Shown: positions 1-13,400 of the stretch, in pieces
How positions within the stretch are numbered: the stretch's first letter is position 1
Layout: each line of letters starts with the position of its first letter
Source: Aptenodytes patagonicus
Lineage: Eukaryota > Chordata > Aves > Sphenisciformes > Spheniscidae
Reading direction: 5' to 3'
DNA: 64,000 bases
Assembly (NCBI RefSeq): GCF_965638725.1
Contig: NC_134957.1
Coordinates: forward strand, 20,918,101 to 20,982,100
Program-made: the position numbers and the translations under genes
Notes under the pieces: generated by a model
Database searches by the model: none
Seen by the model: only the letters and a program-made list of their open reading frames with translations
Told to the model about the DNA's origin: nothing

Positions 1-3000
1 GGATGATGTACATTGAGCCCTCAGGGGAATGCTCTGTTTGCAATCATCGTATTACTGAACACGAAAGGATAAAGCATAAAGTAATTCCAGTTTTTCTAAA
101 AAGCCTGAAGTACGGGGAAGGACCAAAAGAATCCCTTTTCCAGTTTCTGTCACCAGACGTTCCCAGAATTTGGTTTGTACATTCATTAGACATGTACTGT
201 GTTAATCTTCCTGCAGTAGTATGTACAAGTAAAATGTCCCTGAGGATGTTAAACTATTTTTACAAGTATTTCAATAAAATAGTATGTCCTATAAAACTGG
301 AATCTCACCGTTCTTGCAGAGCTTACTTGATGCATTTCTGTGAGCATATATAAAAACAACTGCGTGATAAAACCTATTCATTTTTGGTACAGCTCCGTCT
401 GCTGCATTGGTTTTATGCTGTATATGTCTTTGTAGTGTTAGCTCCCTGCTCTGTGGCAGCTTAAAGGTATTATAGCAGAGCCGGTAGACAAGACAAGAAA
501 GCTATGTATATAACTGTAAATCAGCAGTAGCAGGTCTTTTTAATAATGTTTCCCTCTACTGTACATAAAACCATTCCCTGATTTGAATAATTTGCTGAGC
601 TAAATAATAAGACTAGCAATATACCTAAAATAGGGAAGACCAGGCAATAGAAATATCCACAGTTTCAATCAGGATTACAAATTACAGCTCTCCCAAAGAT
701 GCTAAAATGTAAGGAAAAAAACCCAACCCCTGGAACTGATCAAAATCAGTGTCAGTCATTGATTTCTAGAACACACAAAGAGACGGTGAGTATAAATGTG
801 TTACTTACAAGTGCTGAGGATTTTAGGGAATGAAAATGGAGACCAGGAGCTGGAGACTGCCTGCCATGCCAGCAGTGTTGATTTGGAAGCGATGGACACA
901 AATAAACATTCAGCAAAGCTTAAAAAACTGCAATGCAAGGCTAGCCAAAAGTGTCCATGTCCTTACCGTGCTGTGGCTGGCAGGCAATCCGTGTCTGGGA
1001 GCCTCCAGTCCCTCTAATCAGGCTCCGGGGATTTTGTTTGCAAGAGAGATTGTCCTTTAAGTGATCAGTGCAGGAAAACAGAGAAATAAAGAGAAATGAG
1101 CAAATTGTACAAGGCAAATAGCTGCAGGTCTTTAGCATGCTCCCTGCGTTTTCCTGAGCTGCATCTGCAGTAGAGAAAATATCCCAAAAATAGCTCAGGC
1201 TGCCAATGACTTGCTGAAACCTGAGAAAGAATTGCTGAATTTAAAGATCTGGGTTGCTGTGGGTGTAAGATTAAAGTGAGAAATTGCTGGCAGGAAGAAC
1301 CTAGGATGAAACCACATGCTTAAGGAGTAACTTGTGAGTTCACTGGTATCAGAACATGAGCTGACCTCTGATTTCCCCCTCCTCCACCCGATGCCAGTTA
1401 ACCCTTAAGAGTTCAGCTTGGAAGAAAGTTCTGCAATAGCAGGTGGAAGAGAAAATATGAGCAAAAAAAAGTTCTTTTCAACTGTAATATCTATGATGTA
1501 GTGGCAATATTTTATAGCAATGCCCTATTTCCTAAATTTCAAAGCAGTCAGTTGCAGAGGTCTTGGAAACTGCAGGGTTCTAACTTCTGGAAAGCTCAGT
1601 CTTGCATAGGGTGTATGCTAAATACCCCCTTTAAGCCATTTGTGGTCCCACAGAGTGAAAGGATTTCAGGTGAAGTTTTGAGGAAGGAAGGAAGGATAAC
1701 ATAACACTTTAGGAAATTGGAAATTTTCTGTAAACACTGACTTATGGACAAAATATCAAGAATTGCCAAGGTATTGGCACAGCCTTGGAGGAGGCGCTGG
1801 TATCTCTGTACTGTGCCCAGAATAAATTATAGTAGCTTAAGGACTACTCCAGGTTGTTCTGGTCTGTAAGTGTCCCCTATGGATTCCTTGTGCTTACACG
1901 GATCACTAGAGCGTAGCATACTTTAGCCCCAGTCCTCAGCTTGCTCCCTGGCACTTTTTTATGTTACTTCCCTGATTTAGAAGAGAACAAGAAGCAGTTG
2001 GCACAAAGCTGGGTACATTGGCTTGACATCAGTTAAGTTTCCCAAGTAATGCAAAACATAATCCTCAGTAACCCCTTTAGGACAATATTAAAGCTGCCAG
2101 AGCATGGACTAGGAGCTAGTCCCCAGTTCTCTTCGTGCTGACACTGAAAAGGGAAAAAGCTTCAGTACTATAACTGGGTTAGATTCAAGCCGCATGGGAC
2201 TGGATTATGAGAAGCTGCTGCTTTGGAAAGCAATTGTGCATCTGAGAAAAGAGCTGAATATTGCCCTTACTTCAGAATGTGCTTTCGCTTTAACATCAGT
2301 TTTTTAAGATGTGCCAAACAATAACGGCATCATAGGGAGAACAAAATATTTAATGTGCTTCAACCATAGTGGTGTGTGATCACTTAATCATTCTGATACG
2401 ACTGTCCACTTTACGCAATGAAGCTATACTTCTTTAAGAGTATCTGTGCATTTTATCTTGAAGATGCTGTGTGTATGTGAATGTATTTAATATATACTAG
2501 TTGCTGTAGTTTCACACTCACAGTGACGTTCTGTGGGGCTAAGGAGTTAAGCATTTGTCCAATGAAAATAAATAGGCGTTTAAGTTGCACATGTACAAGG
2601 GCAGCTGCGAATGCCTAGCTGTGACCTTCCCTTTTGTAGGTGCTTTGGAGAAAAAGGCCCATTATCAGGTCTTTTGGTCTACCTACAATTCTAACTGTTC
2701 AGCTCGTAAGTGTTGTTCCAGGAGCTAGAAGAATAGACAATCCCTGAAGTAGGCTGGTCATTTTATTTGTATTTATACCCCAGCAGGAACTTTCTGAAGT
2801 ACTTCTCCTGACCAAAAGGAAATGCAGAATATTAGAAATTATGGCCTAAATAATTATGACTCATGTTGCAGCATTCACTCTCAGACAAAAGGCAGTAAGC
2901 ACTTACACATGTCTAGTGTTGGTATATATTATCTCATAAATTTCATGGTGAGCTCAAGAAGCCTGATTACTAATCTCCTAAAAATTCCTAATGCAAACCT

Positions 3001-3338
3001 CTGTTCCTGTCTTTGAAGCAGCAAGTGATAATACAAAAGACTTTCTAGGCACCTTTTTTGTAAGTTAATAAAACCTAAAGCCAGTAATAATGATGGCTAC
3101 TGGGTAATTCATCATGTGTGGTACACTGCTAGTGATATATCAGCAGAAGACTATCATTAGAGGCTAGTGCCTGTGTGTTAGCAGATGAACTATGCATTAA
3201 AAAATGAGATTTTTTTTCCCCCCACAAATGAGGTCATTAATTCAAACACTCTTTTTGTCTCTCCTTGTTATGAAGAGGTTGCTAATGCAACACAATAAAG
3301 CAGTGCTTCATCTCGAATTGGAAACTTAGTATTCTGAA

Positions 3339-3370
3339 CCATTCTCTCTTTGTTCCATTCTCTCTTTGTT
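3339..3370. repeat. Exact 16-bp tandem duplication
   Basis: CCATTCTCTCTTTGTT occurs twice in a row without mismatch. Confidence 0.95.
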
Positions 3371-4577
3371 GAATTTCATCAGTACTGAGAGTCTAGATCA
3401 TAAATTATATATATGAGATAATGCATATTTTTGTATTTTTTAACTTAAATATAACAGGGCAAAAGTGAAAAGAAAAGAGCAGGACAGAATTCTGAGCAGA
3501 GAACAGATGGGTGGTTTGGCATGGAAACAAAGACGTTAGCATACATTCATCGTTCTTAGAGTGAAACACTAATGCTTATGGTGCCTATCAAACAGATGTA
3601 TGGAGAAAGTACATCTTCCACTAAGCATGATGCTTTATATCATGATACCTCTAAATTATCTAACACGCTCTTGAGAGCTAAATGTTTGAATGCTCTTGTT
3701 CTTCTTTTCTTCAATTCAGTCGTTTCTTTAATATCATGTGACTTGAGTTTTGCCTGAGCACCCAGTGTAAGCCACGTACTGGCTTTCATCTTTGATTTCC
3801 CTGGAAAGAAGGGGAGAAGTACCCGAAACTAGGGCTATCCCACCAGGACTGACTTAGCTGTGAGCCCACTGTATAGTCTAGCGTGATCAATAAATCGTTT
3901 GCCGTTGTGTCGTATGCACATCAGGATTTGGATTTCAGCATCCGGTAATCTTTAAGAGTCCTTGCCTGTAGGTGTTGGTTGATCTGGAGAAACCAAGTCC
4001 TTTTTCTACCAGTGCACTCGAGTCACCAGACTATTGTGGCTGTAAATGAGAACTCCGTTACAGAAACCTGTTGAGCAAAATAAACCGGGAAATGCAGGTG
4101 AATGTTTTACACACTTCACTGGGGCAGGATGTCACCAATTGTTTTTCCTATTAGACAGTCACTTGTTCAGTGAGCTCTTTGGAGCATAAACTTCAAAATT
4201 ATGTCTGGCACATGTAAGTCACTGAAGTAGGAAAATTTCCAGTGGATTGACAGATAATTATCTTTTAATGACAATGCTAGAGTAGGTACAAAAATGACGT
4301 TTTGCATTATCCAAAACTGTGACCATCATTTGAAAAAAAGGCCTCAAATGCCAGCCCTGGTAAGATCAGTGAGAAGAGAAAGAGCACACATACACTGCAG
4401 TATGAAAACTTTAAGGATTAACTTACCTGAAGTAACTTGGAGTTAAAAAAAAAGACCAAAATTTGTATGAGAGCTTTCTGAACTCAAAACAAGCTAATCA
4501 TTAAATTAATATAATACCTTGGCTAATAAGTTGGAGAAAATCCTGGTTTTAATAACATTAATAACATTTACTAACAA

Positions 4578-4612
4578 ATCTTAGTCCCACTGAAATCAAT
4601 AGAAAAACTCCT
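4578..4612 (-). repeat. Copy A of a dispersed ancient motif (core TTCAGTGGGA)
   Basis: On the minus strand about 35 bp match the plus strand at 41422-41456 at about 29 positions. Similar phrases are common in reptile and bird DNA as I recall, so this is probably an old unnamed repeat. Confidence 0.5.
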
Positions 4613-5884
4613 TTTGATTCAGGGTGCTAGATGAGGTCCTAATTAAAGTAGTAAACTTGGAGAAGATCTGCTGAAAGTGTCTGTTAATGGTGAAATAATT
4701 AATGGCCTTGAGAATAAAATAACATATTATGCTTTCATGAAATGCTAGCAATGTAATACTTAGCTCAAACACCTGTGTAGTACCCACAAAGGCAGCTATC
4801 TTCCGTTCATCGGTACCTTGTGAAAGTTGTGCTGAATACATGTAGTTTCTATAAATCCTTGTTAAGCAGCTAAGGTAGCGAGTAGAGCTTAACCATAAAT
4901 TACTGTTTGAAGCAGTTATAGGCATAATCCCAATTCTTCACTGACAAGGTGGATTTAACTGTCTAATATGTATTTCTTTTTCTTACGAAATAATGTGGAA
5001 AGTTGCATGATAGGAACAAAGAAGCAAAATGAATAAATCGTGAGGTTTTATTTGCTGAAATTTTATTTTAGTCTTTTTCCTAACTTTGAATTGAAAAATA
5101 CCAGTGTTCAGAGCAATTTTCATAGTTTTCGCTATGTTATCACTAAATCAACACCAAAATATTTCTACCAAAGTTTAACAATGTGGGGTTAAACTGGATC
5201 TATTGAATCAAAACAATTGAGAGTTCCTTGGGGCACTTAAAAGGCTTTCCCCATTTCATTTAAGGTATCAAATCAACCTTCTTCTGTGATGCCTTTCATG
5301 TAATATGTTCCTAGATGCTTTGTTTGATACTAAATGACAATTCAAACGCAGTAGTTTGGAAAATGCCAATCTAAAAGCCTAAACATAAGGTCCGCTGCAT
5401 CTTGGAATAATCTGCTGCTCAGTATTATATGTTAAATAAACTTCTGGTTGGAATGCCAGTGATACTCTGTGTGCGCATTATTTTTAATGTGGTTATTTTT
5501 TTCCTTCTGTTATGTCCTCAAAGGCATCACTAGTGTCCCAGGGCATATCATAAGAATAAGTGTTAGTGCCTTGAAGAATGTGTCTAGCTGAATTTTTTCA
5601 ACAGTAAGGGTCCGGCTTTGGTGGGATAGGGCAACCTGAGGCTAATGGCCTTGATTACTGCAACTGCCTTTTTCCTTGTTTCAGTACAGCGATCCGTAGC
5701 TAGCACTGTTTATCTAGGCAGCGTGCAAAAATGTGCAGAATATCTCGTTTTATGACAGGAACCTGGAAAGTAAGGCCCCTTCCCATACCTGACAACTGAT
5801 TCACACGGACTTGCTACAATATATTTCTCCCGTTCTAGCTAAGGCCAAGTAGGCCTAGACACTTGCTCTTATCTACTGTATTGC

Positions 5885-6114
5885 CAGAAGCTTCCCCCAT
5901 GTCCGATAGAGCCAGTGCCAGCCGGCTCCAAGACGGACCCACCGCTGGCCAAGGCTGAGCCCATCAGCGACGGTGGTAGCGCCTCTGGGATAACATATTT
6001 CAGAAGGGGAAAAAAACCCAACCCTGCGCAACAGCAGCCGGGAGAGACGAGTGAGAACATGTGAGAGGAACAACTCTGCAGGCACCAAGGGCAGTGAAGA
6101 AGGAGGGGCAGGAG
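5885..6114 (+). mobile_element. Truncated LTR fragment, same family as the 16-17 kb element
   Basis: About 230 bp closely match the minus strand of 17212-16983 (roughly 90% by eye), beginning 'agaagcttcccccatg' and ending 'gaaggaggggcaggag'. They cover the LTR part from before the TATA-like box to just before the tandem repeats. Both LTR ends are missing and no target duplication is visible. A minus-strand open frame through this block is an artefact of the repeat. Confidence 0.85.
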
Positions 6115-7384
6115 TCTCATCCTGTGTAACTGCAGGAAAGGTGCCAGTATAATAGGAACTCTTCGTAAAATTGATTTTCTTCTCTGCAGAGGACTGACTG
6201 GAAAATTTTCTGAGATCCCTCTAAAGATTCTGTCACAATCAGTGAAAAAGAAAATAAAAAATAAAAAATAAAAAAATAAAATAAAAAAACCGAAACCGGA
6301 AGAAAGCCACAACCCTGCCCTCCCTCTAGGCACTGAGTTTCTCATCAGTTGTCATTTCAAATTTCCACAACTGCTTTTGGCACCATTTCAAAAATTCTGA
6401 CTCTGTGCTATGCTTTGTTTGATTAATGACTAGTTCCAGAGATTTTTCTCTGGTGATCCTCACATGAGACATAAAGAAATCAACTGCCTCAGCAATGTCT
6501 GGGAGCAGAGTATGTCAAGGATATAGTTTGCTTCCCTGAGTTTATAATGAAACATCTTATTGTATTCCTTGCCCTAAGGTGCTAATTTGATATATTCTAC
6601 ATCTGCTTGGCCCGAGCATTGCAGGTTTGCCTCAGCAAAGTGAGAGAATATAGTAAGAAATTGATACTAACAACCACCAAACCCACAATTATTCCCATGC
6701 TATGAAGCATTCAATTTGGCATTCCTATATTTCTTCAGTTCTATATATGCAATAGTATAAACCAGAATACTCCAAAGCAACTGACTCCTGGATACTGACA
6801 ACTCCATTACCAAAAGTTTCATTCTGAATGTTAGGGAAAATAGTGAGCAAAATGGTCCTGGTTCTGCTCCATTGTACAGCTGTAAATCCAAATAATTCTT
6901 TCTAAACATACACATTTCAGATCAGTGTAGAAGTTGAGTTAGATGATTGGTATATCCTTTCTTGAGATGAGCTTCACAGTGACGAAAAGGAAAGATACTT
7001 TATCTCATAGTTGTGATTAGCCCAGTTTCTAAATGCATGGACTTCTGTGAAAGAGCTAGGGCTTTTTTGTTGGACTTGATTCTACTCTGAAGTGTACAAA
7101 TCAGGAAAGGTTCCATTAAAAGTCAGCTGCAACCTGAACCCCATCAGTGTCATTCTGTCTGATATGTTGACTGTGGGGAAAATTTGCTATTGCAGCTGCT
7201 GCATTGCCTTTCCCTTCTCTCATCATCATTATCTGTCTCCAGTGCAGCGATTCTGTTCTAAGATGGCTTAGAGGTTCCTCTTGTTTAAACGTATTTTTTA
7301 TATATCTGCTGCCTGCCGTCAGACTCTCTAAATATCCTGAGAAAGCATGCATAGCAAAATAGTATCACAGTAGTCCTTTGAGGT
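6115..7384. other. Non-coding between LTR fragment and L2 relic
   Basis: Holds the A-rich tract at 6245-6289. Nothing else is recognised. Confidence 0.6.
6245..6289. repeat. A-rich low-complexity tract (AAAAAT-like units)
   Basis: An imperfect run of AAAAAT/AAAAT units about 130 bp past the LTR fragment. It could be the tail of an old retroposed copy, but nothing recognisable precedes it. Confidence 0.7.
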
Positions 7385-7490
7385 AGGGTAACAATTTTAT
7401 AATAAAGAAGAAACAGAGTAGAGAAGTTAAATGACTTGTCAAGAGCTGCACAGGAAGAATATGTCAGGATCCAGACTGGAGCCCAAGCAT
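7385..7490 (+). mobile_element. L2-like LINE 3'-end relic
   Basis: The blocks 'gaaacagagtagagaagtta', 'aatgacttgtcaagagctgc' and 'caggaagaatatgtcaggat' follow the order of the L2 3' end as I remember it (lower-bits such as gaggttaagtgacttgccc and acacagc). It is diverged but collinear over about 100 bp. Confidence 0.55.
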
Positions 7491-10400
7491 GTGCTTTTTT
7501 CCAATCTATAGCTGATTTGTGGTACATTTTGAAACTGGGGAAATTTGGTAGTGTCCAAAACCAGTTAAAAAAAAATACAACCCGCAAACAAAGAGGAATA
7601 AAGAGGAATAAAATGCAACGTCAGTAAGGTTTCACGGTGTGTACCATCGTTCCAAAATTTCCCTTCACCTCAGAGACTTGTTGCTACCTTTTCTGTCCCT
7701 CGGAGCTCTTTGCTCTGCACCTGAATTCTCCATGGCAGTGCTATTTTTATCAGCTCATGGTGTTTTTCCTATGAGTGAAGATGTCAAACATCTTCTGTGG
7801 CTACATGTACTCTTGAAGTTTTCTGTTTCTCAGTTTAGATAGTACTGTCTGTAGGAAACGCCATGTTCATTAATGTCTTGAATCAGGAAAGCACTGAAGC
7901 ATGTACCTGAAGGTAAGTTTACATTGCAGTAGGACCATATTTAGGACTATATTAGGACTATATTTAACCATTCTTTTGATTAAGTGTAATTTTCATATCT
8001 GAGGTACTTCAGTACTATTCTGAGGTATCTTCAGTACTAGGGCTTTCTCGTCTCCCCCTGCATATGCAACCTTGATTTTCAGAGGCAAGATTTTGCAGTA
8101 GTTGAATCAGAGGTCTGACTGGGTGAGATAGTTCTTCCATTCCTGTCCAAATAGCCTGCCAGTTCCAACACCAGTTTATCTGATGTGTAAACTGGCCAGC
8201 AGGGCTTCATAAAATTGTTCTTTTCCTTCAACAGTTTAATCCCTTGGTCTTTTCTCAAGAAAAATTCGCATGACTACAGTAGGAATTTTGCCTGAGGCCT
8301 GTAGAATCCTACGCAAGATTAAACAGTGCTATTTGACAATTATTGGTTATAACACACTGAAAAATTATCCAGTATGAATCCCTAGTGGATCTAATTCTGA
8401 CCTTTCAGCAAATGGGGTGCGGACAAGAAGATGAACATTTGAAAAAGTGTTGTTATTAATATTAAGCAAGGGAAATAATTTGATGGTATTTTAAGTATGT
8501 CCCATTGGTTAGTTAGTTAAAAAGAGAAACCCAAAAGTAATATTTAAAGCAGTTCCACATAATCAGCCTCAAAGGCTGTGGTACAGGATTCCTGTGTTAT
8601 GGTTAATGGAAAAGAATATTTGTTTGGACAAATAGAGGTGGAGGTTTTAATCTACTGATTTGTTCCATGTAACACATTTTTCCACTACTGTACTGTGCTT
8701 TTCAGTAGCGTCACTTGTAAACCCCTCCCAAGGTTTAAATTTATGGGGGAAAGGTTAGTGGAAATGCTTTGAGTTTAATATGAAGCTCTCAGCAGATGCA
8801 ATGTAGCAGTCTACTGTAAAATGAAATTTCAGAATCTTGGTCTCCCTAAGGCAGATACATTACCATGCCTTCGCCCCTCATATGTTTATTTAATATTTGA
8901 TATTTAATGATCAAGTTTGCTGTCTTGTTTGGGCAATACAAAAGCCTCCTCAAATACACAGCTCAGATTTTTTAGTGCAAATGTGCTATTCCTGGTAGTC
9001 ATACCCCCTCCACTTGGGCTGTCTACAACAGACATTGAAAAGAAAGAGGGTAAGAAGGGCACGTAGATCAGTATGGCCATCTTGAGTCGCCCAGCCTATG
9101 GGTGCTATAGCCTGTGGCAATCTAATTCAGCTTGGGGTAATGGCAGGAAGAGAAGCAGGGAGTCAAATGCATCTTGCTGATGTCTTCTTCTCAATGCTTC
9201 TTCAGCTCAACTGAATTCACATGACAGCAGTGATCTTTTGCTAGGTCCTTAGGGAGCGTACTCTGTAAAATACAAATTTCTTTGCCTTTTGAAGTATGTT
9301 TCTATTGACGCCTGACCTTTACTTTGCTATGACTTTCCAATTCTGCATCATTTCAAAGAACAGTTTGGTCTTATAGGTACTGAAGGGCCTCCCTTAGCCC
9401 AGTGGCTGCCAGCTCACCTTCGTTGTTTTGTCAGCATTTCTGGTGCTTTCCCTGAGATGGCTTTGTTTTTTTTGACAGAAAACTCGTGTTTATTTATTTT
9501 TTGTGATCATGGAAGCCATTTAATCAGAATATTTAATTATGTTTCTCTCCAGTTTAGGTCTGGAGCCAGTTTGGGTTTGTTTTAATTAGAACAAGATTTT
9601 CTAAATGAAGCCCTTTCAACTCAATTAGAGCTCAGAATCTTAACTTCTGTTTAGGGCAGGCATTCAGAAAAGTCTGTAGGTCTGTCTTTAACTCATACTG
9701 ACTTCAGTGGTACTGTTCAGGGTACCTTAGAGATGAGCATGTGCTTCAATGCCTTGCTAGCCTAGGCCTGAATATCAACACAGGGCTTGGGAATTTTAAC
9801 GTGTTTTACCAGGACAAACAAGAAACTAAATGATAACTATTTGTTTTATAACTGCCCTTAAAAATTATTGATTTAATTTTTAATTTCAATGAATATGTAT
9901 TTTATTGGCTTCTGAATTCCCAGGTGGATTGAGTTAGCAGCAGAGAGTGATCACAGGTTACGGGGGGGAACATGTGGGAGAGGCAGAATGGGTTAGGATG
10001 TGTCAGACCCCATGAGTGTGGTCTAGTGTGGTTGGGTTCTATAGTTCCAGCCTTGAACTGGAATGTGCCCTGTCCATGTAGCGCTAGAAAAAAACGACAA
10101 GATATTACGTAGGTCTTTGGAAGCATGTAGAGCCACTGCTCGAGTTCACTGGCACCAGACTGTTCTTCTTATAGTGCAGTTTGCACTGAGTAAGCAAAGG
10201 GCTGGAGCCAGATTCCTTGATAATACATCAGGGAATCAGGTAGTCCAATGGAGCAAAGATTAGTCAGGTATATGTATCTTTATAAGGCGGCAGCGGTCTC
10301 CAAATATGTGTAACTTTCACCATTGCAAGTAAGTAGCCAATTTTCCTGTTTCTCTTTAGCCAGGAGAAACACAACTAGTGTAGAAAATTTATGAAATAAG

Positions 10401-13400
10401 AGCTCTAAAATGCGGTTTAAAGCACAGATGTGGCAAACAACAAACGCTTTTTGAAAGGAAAAGACAACCTGGGTTCTGAGAAAAACCTTCATGAATCCTG
10501 TGCACTGGTTTTCAGTTGCTAGAGGGCAGCATTGTATAAACAATGAGAGTATGACAGCTTAAGGTCTGTAAGCATCTAATCACTCTGAGTTTAAATGTGG
10601 TACTTCTCAAGGATACCAGTGGTTTCTTAGCTTTATCATCAGGATTTAATTTAAAAAGCTATTTCTATTTTGATTGCTGTCTCAGTGATGTTAACATTCA
10701 TGTATCTACATTTCCCCTGTTTCTTTTTGGCTCATCATAAGTGCTTAAGAGACAGTTGCCTTGGTCACTTTTCTTCTTGCAACAGCTAACATCACTAAAG
10801 AAATTATGAGATTTTAGGAATAGTTTCCCAATTTATTTTATTTACTACATGAAAATCGTGTACAATTAATTAATTTTCCTGCTTCCCCAGTAGATGGCAT
10901 CTGCAAAATATTTATGTATTGGCCCCCGAAACACAGAACAGTAAGGTATAAAATTTGTGATGAATTATTTATTTCTTACTTATGGGTGTTGCTTTGCATT
11001 CTGTCTCAGAAGGGTGTGCCTCTGCTTTATGTTGCTCCTCTTTGGCTATTCCTTCATTTGCTAATGCAATGCTTGCTGTACACGCATTTTAAAACTGAGT
11101 ATAGAACCAGTTTTGTTCACAGTGCTCATAAACAACCAAGCACTAGAGCTATACTTACAATAAATTTTCATTTCAAATACTTGTACAACCCAATTTTCAA
11201 TTATAAACAATTGTAAAATGTAAAGATCTGAAATTCCTGCAGTTTCAGTAAAATTATTGAGCTTTTTATGGCTAGATAGAGCTTCTTGTGGCACGGAAGC
11301 CAGCATAAGAAAGTCAGTCTTTTAAAATGTGGCAACTGATTTGGGGATTCTGGGTGCGACATCTTTATCAGATATCTAAAAACTAAGAACTCTCCAAATT
11401 GGGAGCTAGTCATTAATATTTGACTACAGTTGCTCTGGGTACTGCTGCTTTCTGTGGAGTTTTATTTTGGTGGTTGTTCATTTAACACATTTCATAGAAA
11501 TAGCCCAAAGCACCTACAGGGCTGCCCTGAACTTCCCTCAGCTAGGCTCACTCTCAGGCACGCTCCCTGTGTCTGGGAAGGGCTGGACTTCACATTCCAG
11601 CCCCGACCCTGACCGTGCACTTTGCACTGAAAAGCTGTCGGCGTGCTCGATGTGGAACTGGATGTGAGTGATTGCTTATGCAGAGTTTATCTTGCTAGAC
11701 AAACCATGTTTCATAGGAGAATCCTCAATGTCTTTTTAGGGAAACTTTATGTACTTGTAAACTAGTGTGAATCTAAGGGAAGATACCAAAAGTAACATCG
11801 GTCACAAAGTTTCTTCCATATTGTCCCAGATGCTGCCCCTGCGACTTTTAAGCTCTGCTGATGACCTTCAAGATCCGTGAGGCCAGGGTTATTTCTTTAA
11901 ATTCCACTGCTGCTTGATGGCCTACAGGATTCCCCGTTTCCCTTAGAGCCTGACGTTCAAGTAGCATTTCTTTCCTGCAGAGTTGAAGATAGTCCCTCAT
12001 CCTACCTGGTCGCTCTCATCCCCCCCGAACCTGCTTCTTACTCCTGAGTGCAGAAAGGAGAAATCTGTCAGAGAAGAGCTGAGACATAAGATCCTCTCTG
12101 AATGTGAGGGCTGTCATTACTTGGGCATAGTAGACATTGAATGAATGTCAGTACTTAGGTGTAGGAGATATTGATGCTGGTGCAAATTTCTTTCACTCAG
12201 ATAAAAAAGTATTAAACCATTTTAAATTAAGTTACAAAAACAAGGCCAGCTTCTAAAGAAGTGCAAAATAGCATAGTACTGTTGAAACCAATGGGGTGAA
12301 CTGGCTTACACCAGCAATAAATATGCTCCTACTGGCCTCTTGTGTTTTGCCAGTAATGTCTGCTAATAAAAATACAGCCTGTAATTTGAAAACTCTTTGT
12401 TTTAAAAATACTAAATTAAGCAATTAATCTGTATGTAATGAAATGATGGGATGGATGGAAAGTCAGAAAAAGTTCAGTAGGTGTTGAACCTTTACCAGTT
12501 TATTTGCTTGAGCTACTAAGTGGAAAGACCTGCTTTTGTGTATGGTCACCATTTCCCAACACGCCGAGGGCAGTCTGCCTAAATCACTAAGGTCTAACTG
12601 CAAAAAGCTCCATGTAGATAAACCCCTACAACCAGAGAGAGCCACTCTTCAGGCTAGGTGCCAGGCTCCGGTCTCTCAGAATGGTGTTCCTGGTGACTGA
12701 GCATATGAAACCTTATCGGACACCAGTGTAAAATAAGTAGGGTTTTAGCTCAGGCTTTCGTTTGCTAGCCTTTTGCAACCAACCAACCAACCCCACCAGA
12801 ATTAGAATCTACTGACACCCGCTGTGGACAGTCTCAGTGAAGGAGCCGTGGGGACTGGTATTGTCAGTCCTGCTGCTTGGGCATGAAGCACTGTGGTGCT
12901 GAGACAACCACCTGAGCCTCTCCTGTGACCTGCGGCAGGTCCTTCTACAGCCAACAGCAGACTTTCCGTTTCCTACAGTGGGAGCTGAAACAGGTTTCTG
13001 GTACCTCCCAGTTCTTGCAGGCTAGAATAAACTTTCCCAGGGAAGGTCACCCCATCACTGTCTATTGTGTGGTTTCTTCCTCTTCTCCCCTGTACCTGCC
13101 ATAAACCAACTTAGGCTGACAAGAGAGTTCTGGAGGGGGTACCACACAGTTCTAATCTCCAACATGTTTCTGCAGGGGTGAGCAGACTTCAATCTCTACA
13201 GGCTGGCAATCCACTGCCTTTCACCAATGCTACAATCAGTTCATTTTTTAACTCTATGCCTTTATTTGCAGGCTCTCGGTATGAAATTTCTTTTGCTTGT
13301 TTGTCTAGTTTTTAGTTTCACAACTGAAGAACAAAAAACACTTTTAGACCTTCTTTTAAAACCCCTTTTTTTTTCTACTTCTGGGAAGCAAAAAGCAGCC

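Larger units (their letters stand above)
1..5884. other. Non-coding, AT-rich; no gene supported
   Basis: I see no exon with recognisable protein similarity on either strand. A 116-codon open frame at 3-353 has no recognisable motif. The stretch holds the 16-bp duplication at 3339 and motif copy A at 4578. Confidence 0.6.

Noticed and set aside
3-353. 116-codon plus-strand open frame at the window edge
   Set aside because: It has no recognisable domain, signal peptide or splice context, and no look of a conserved exon. AT-rich DNA gives such frames by chance.
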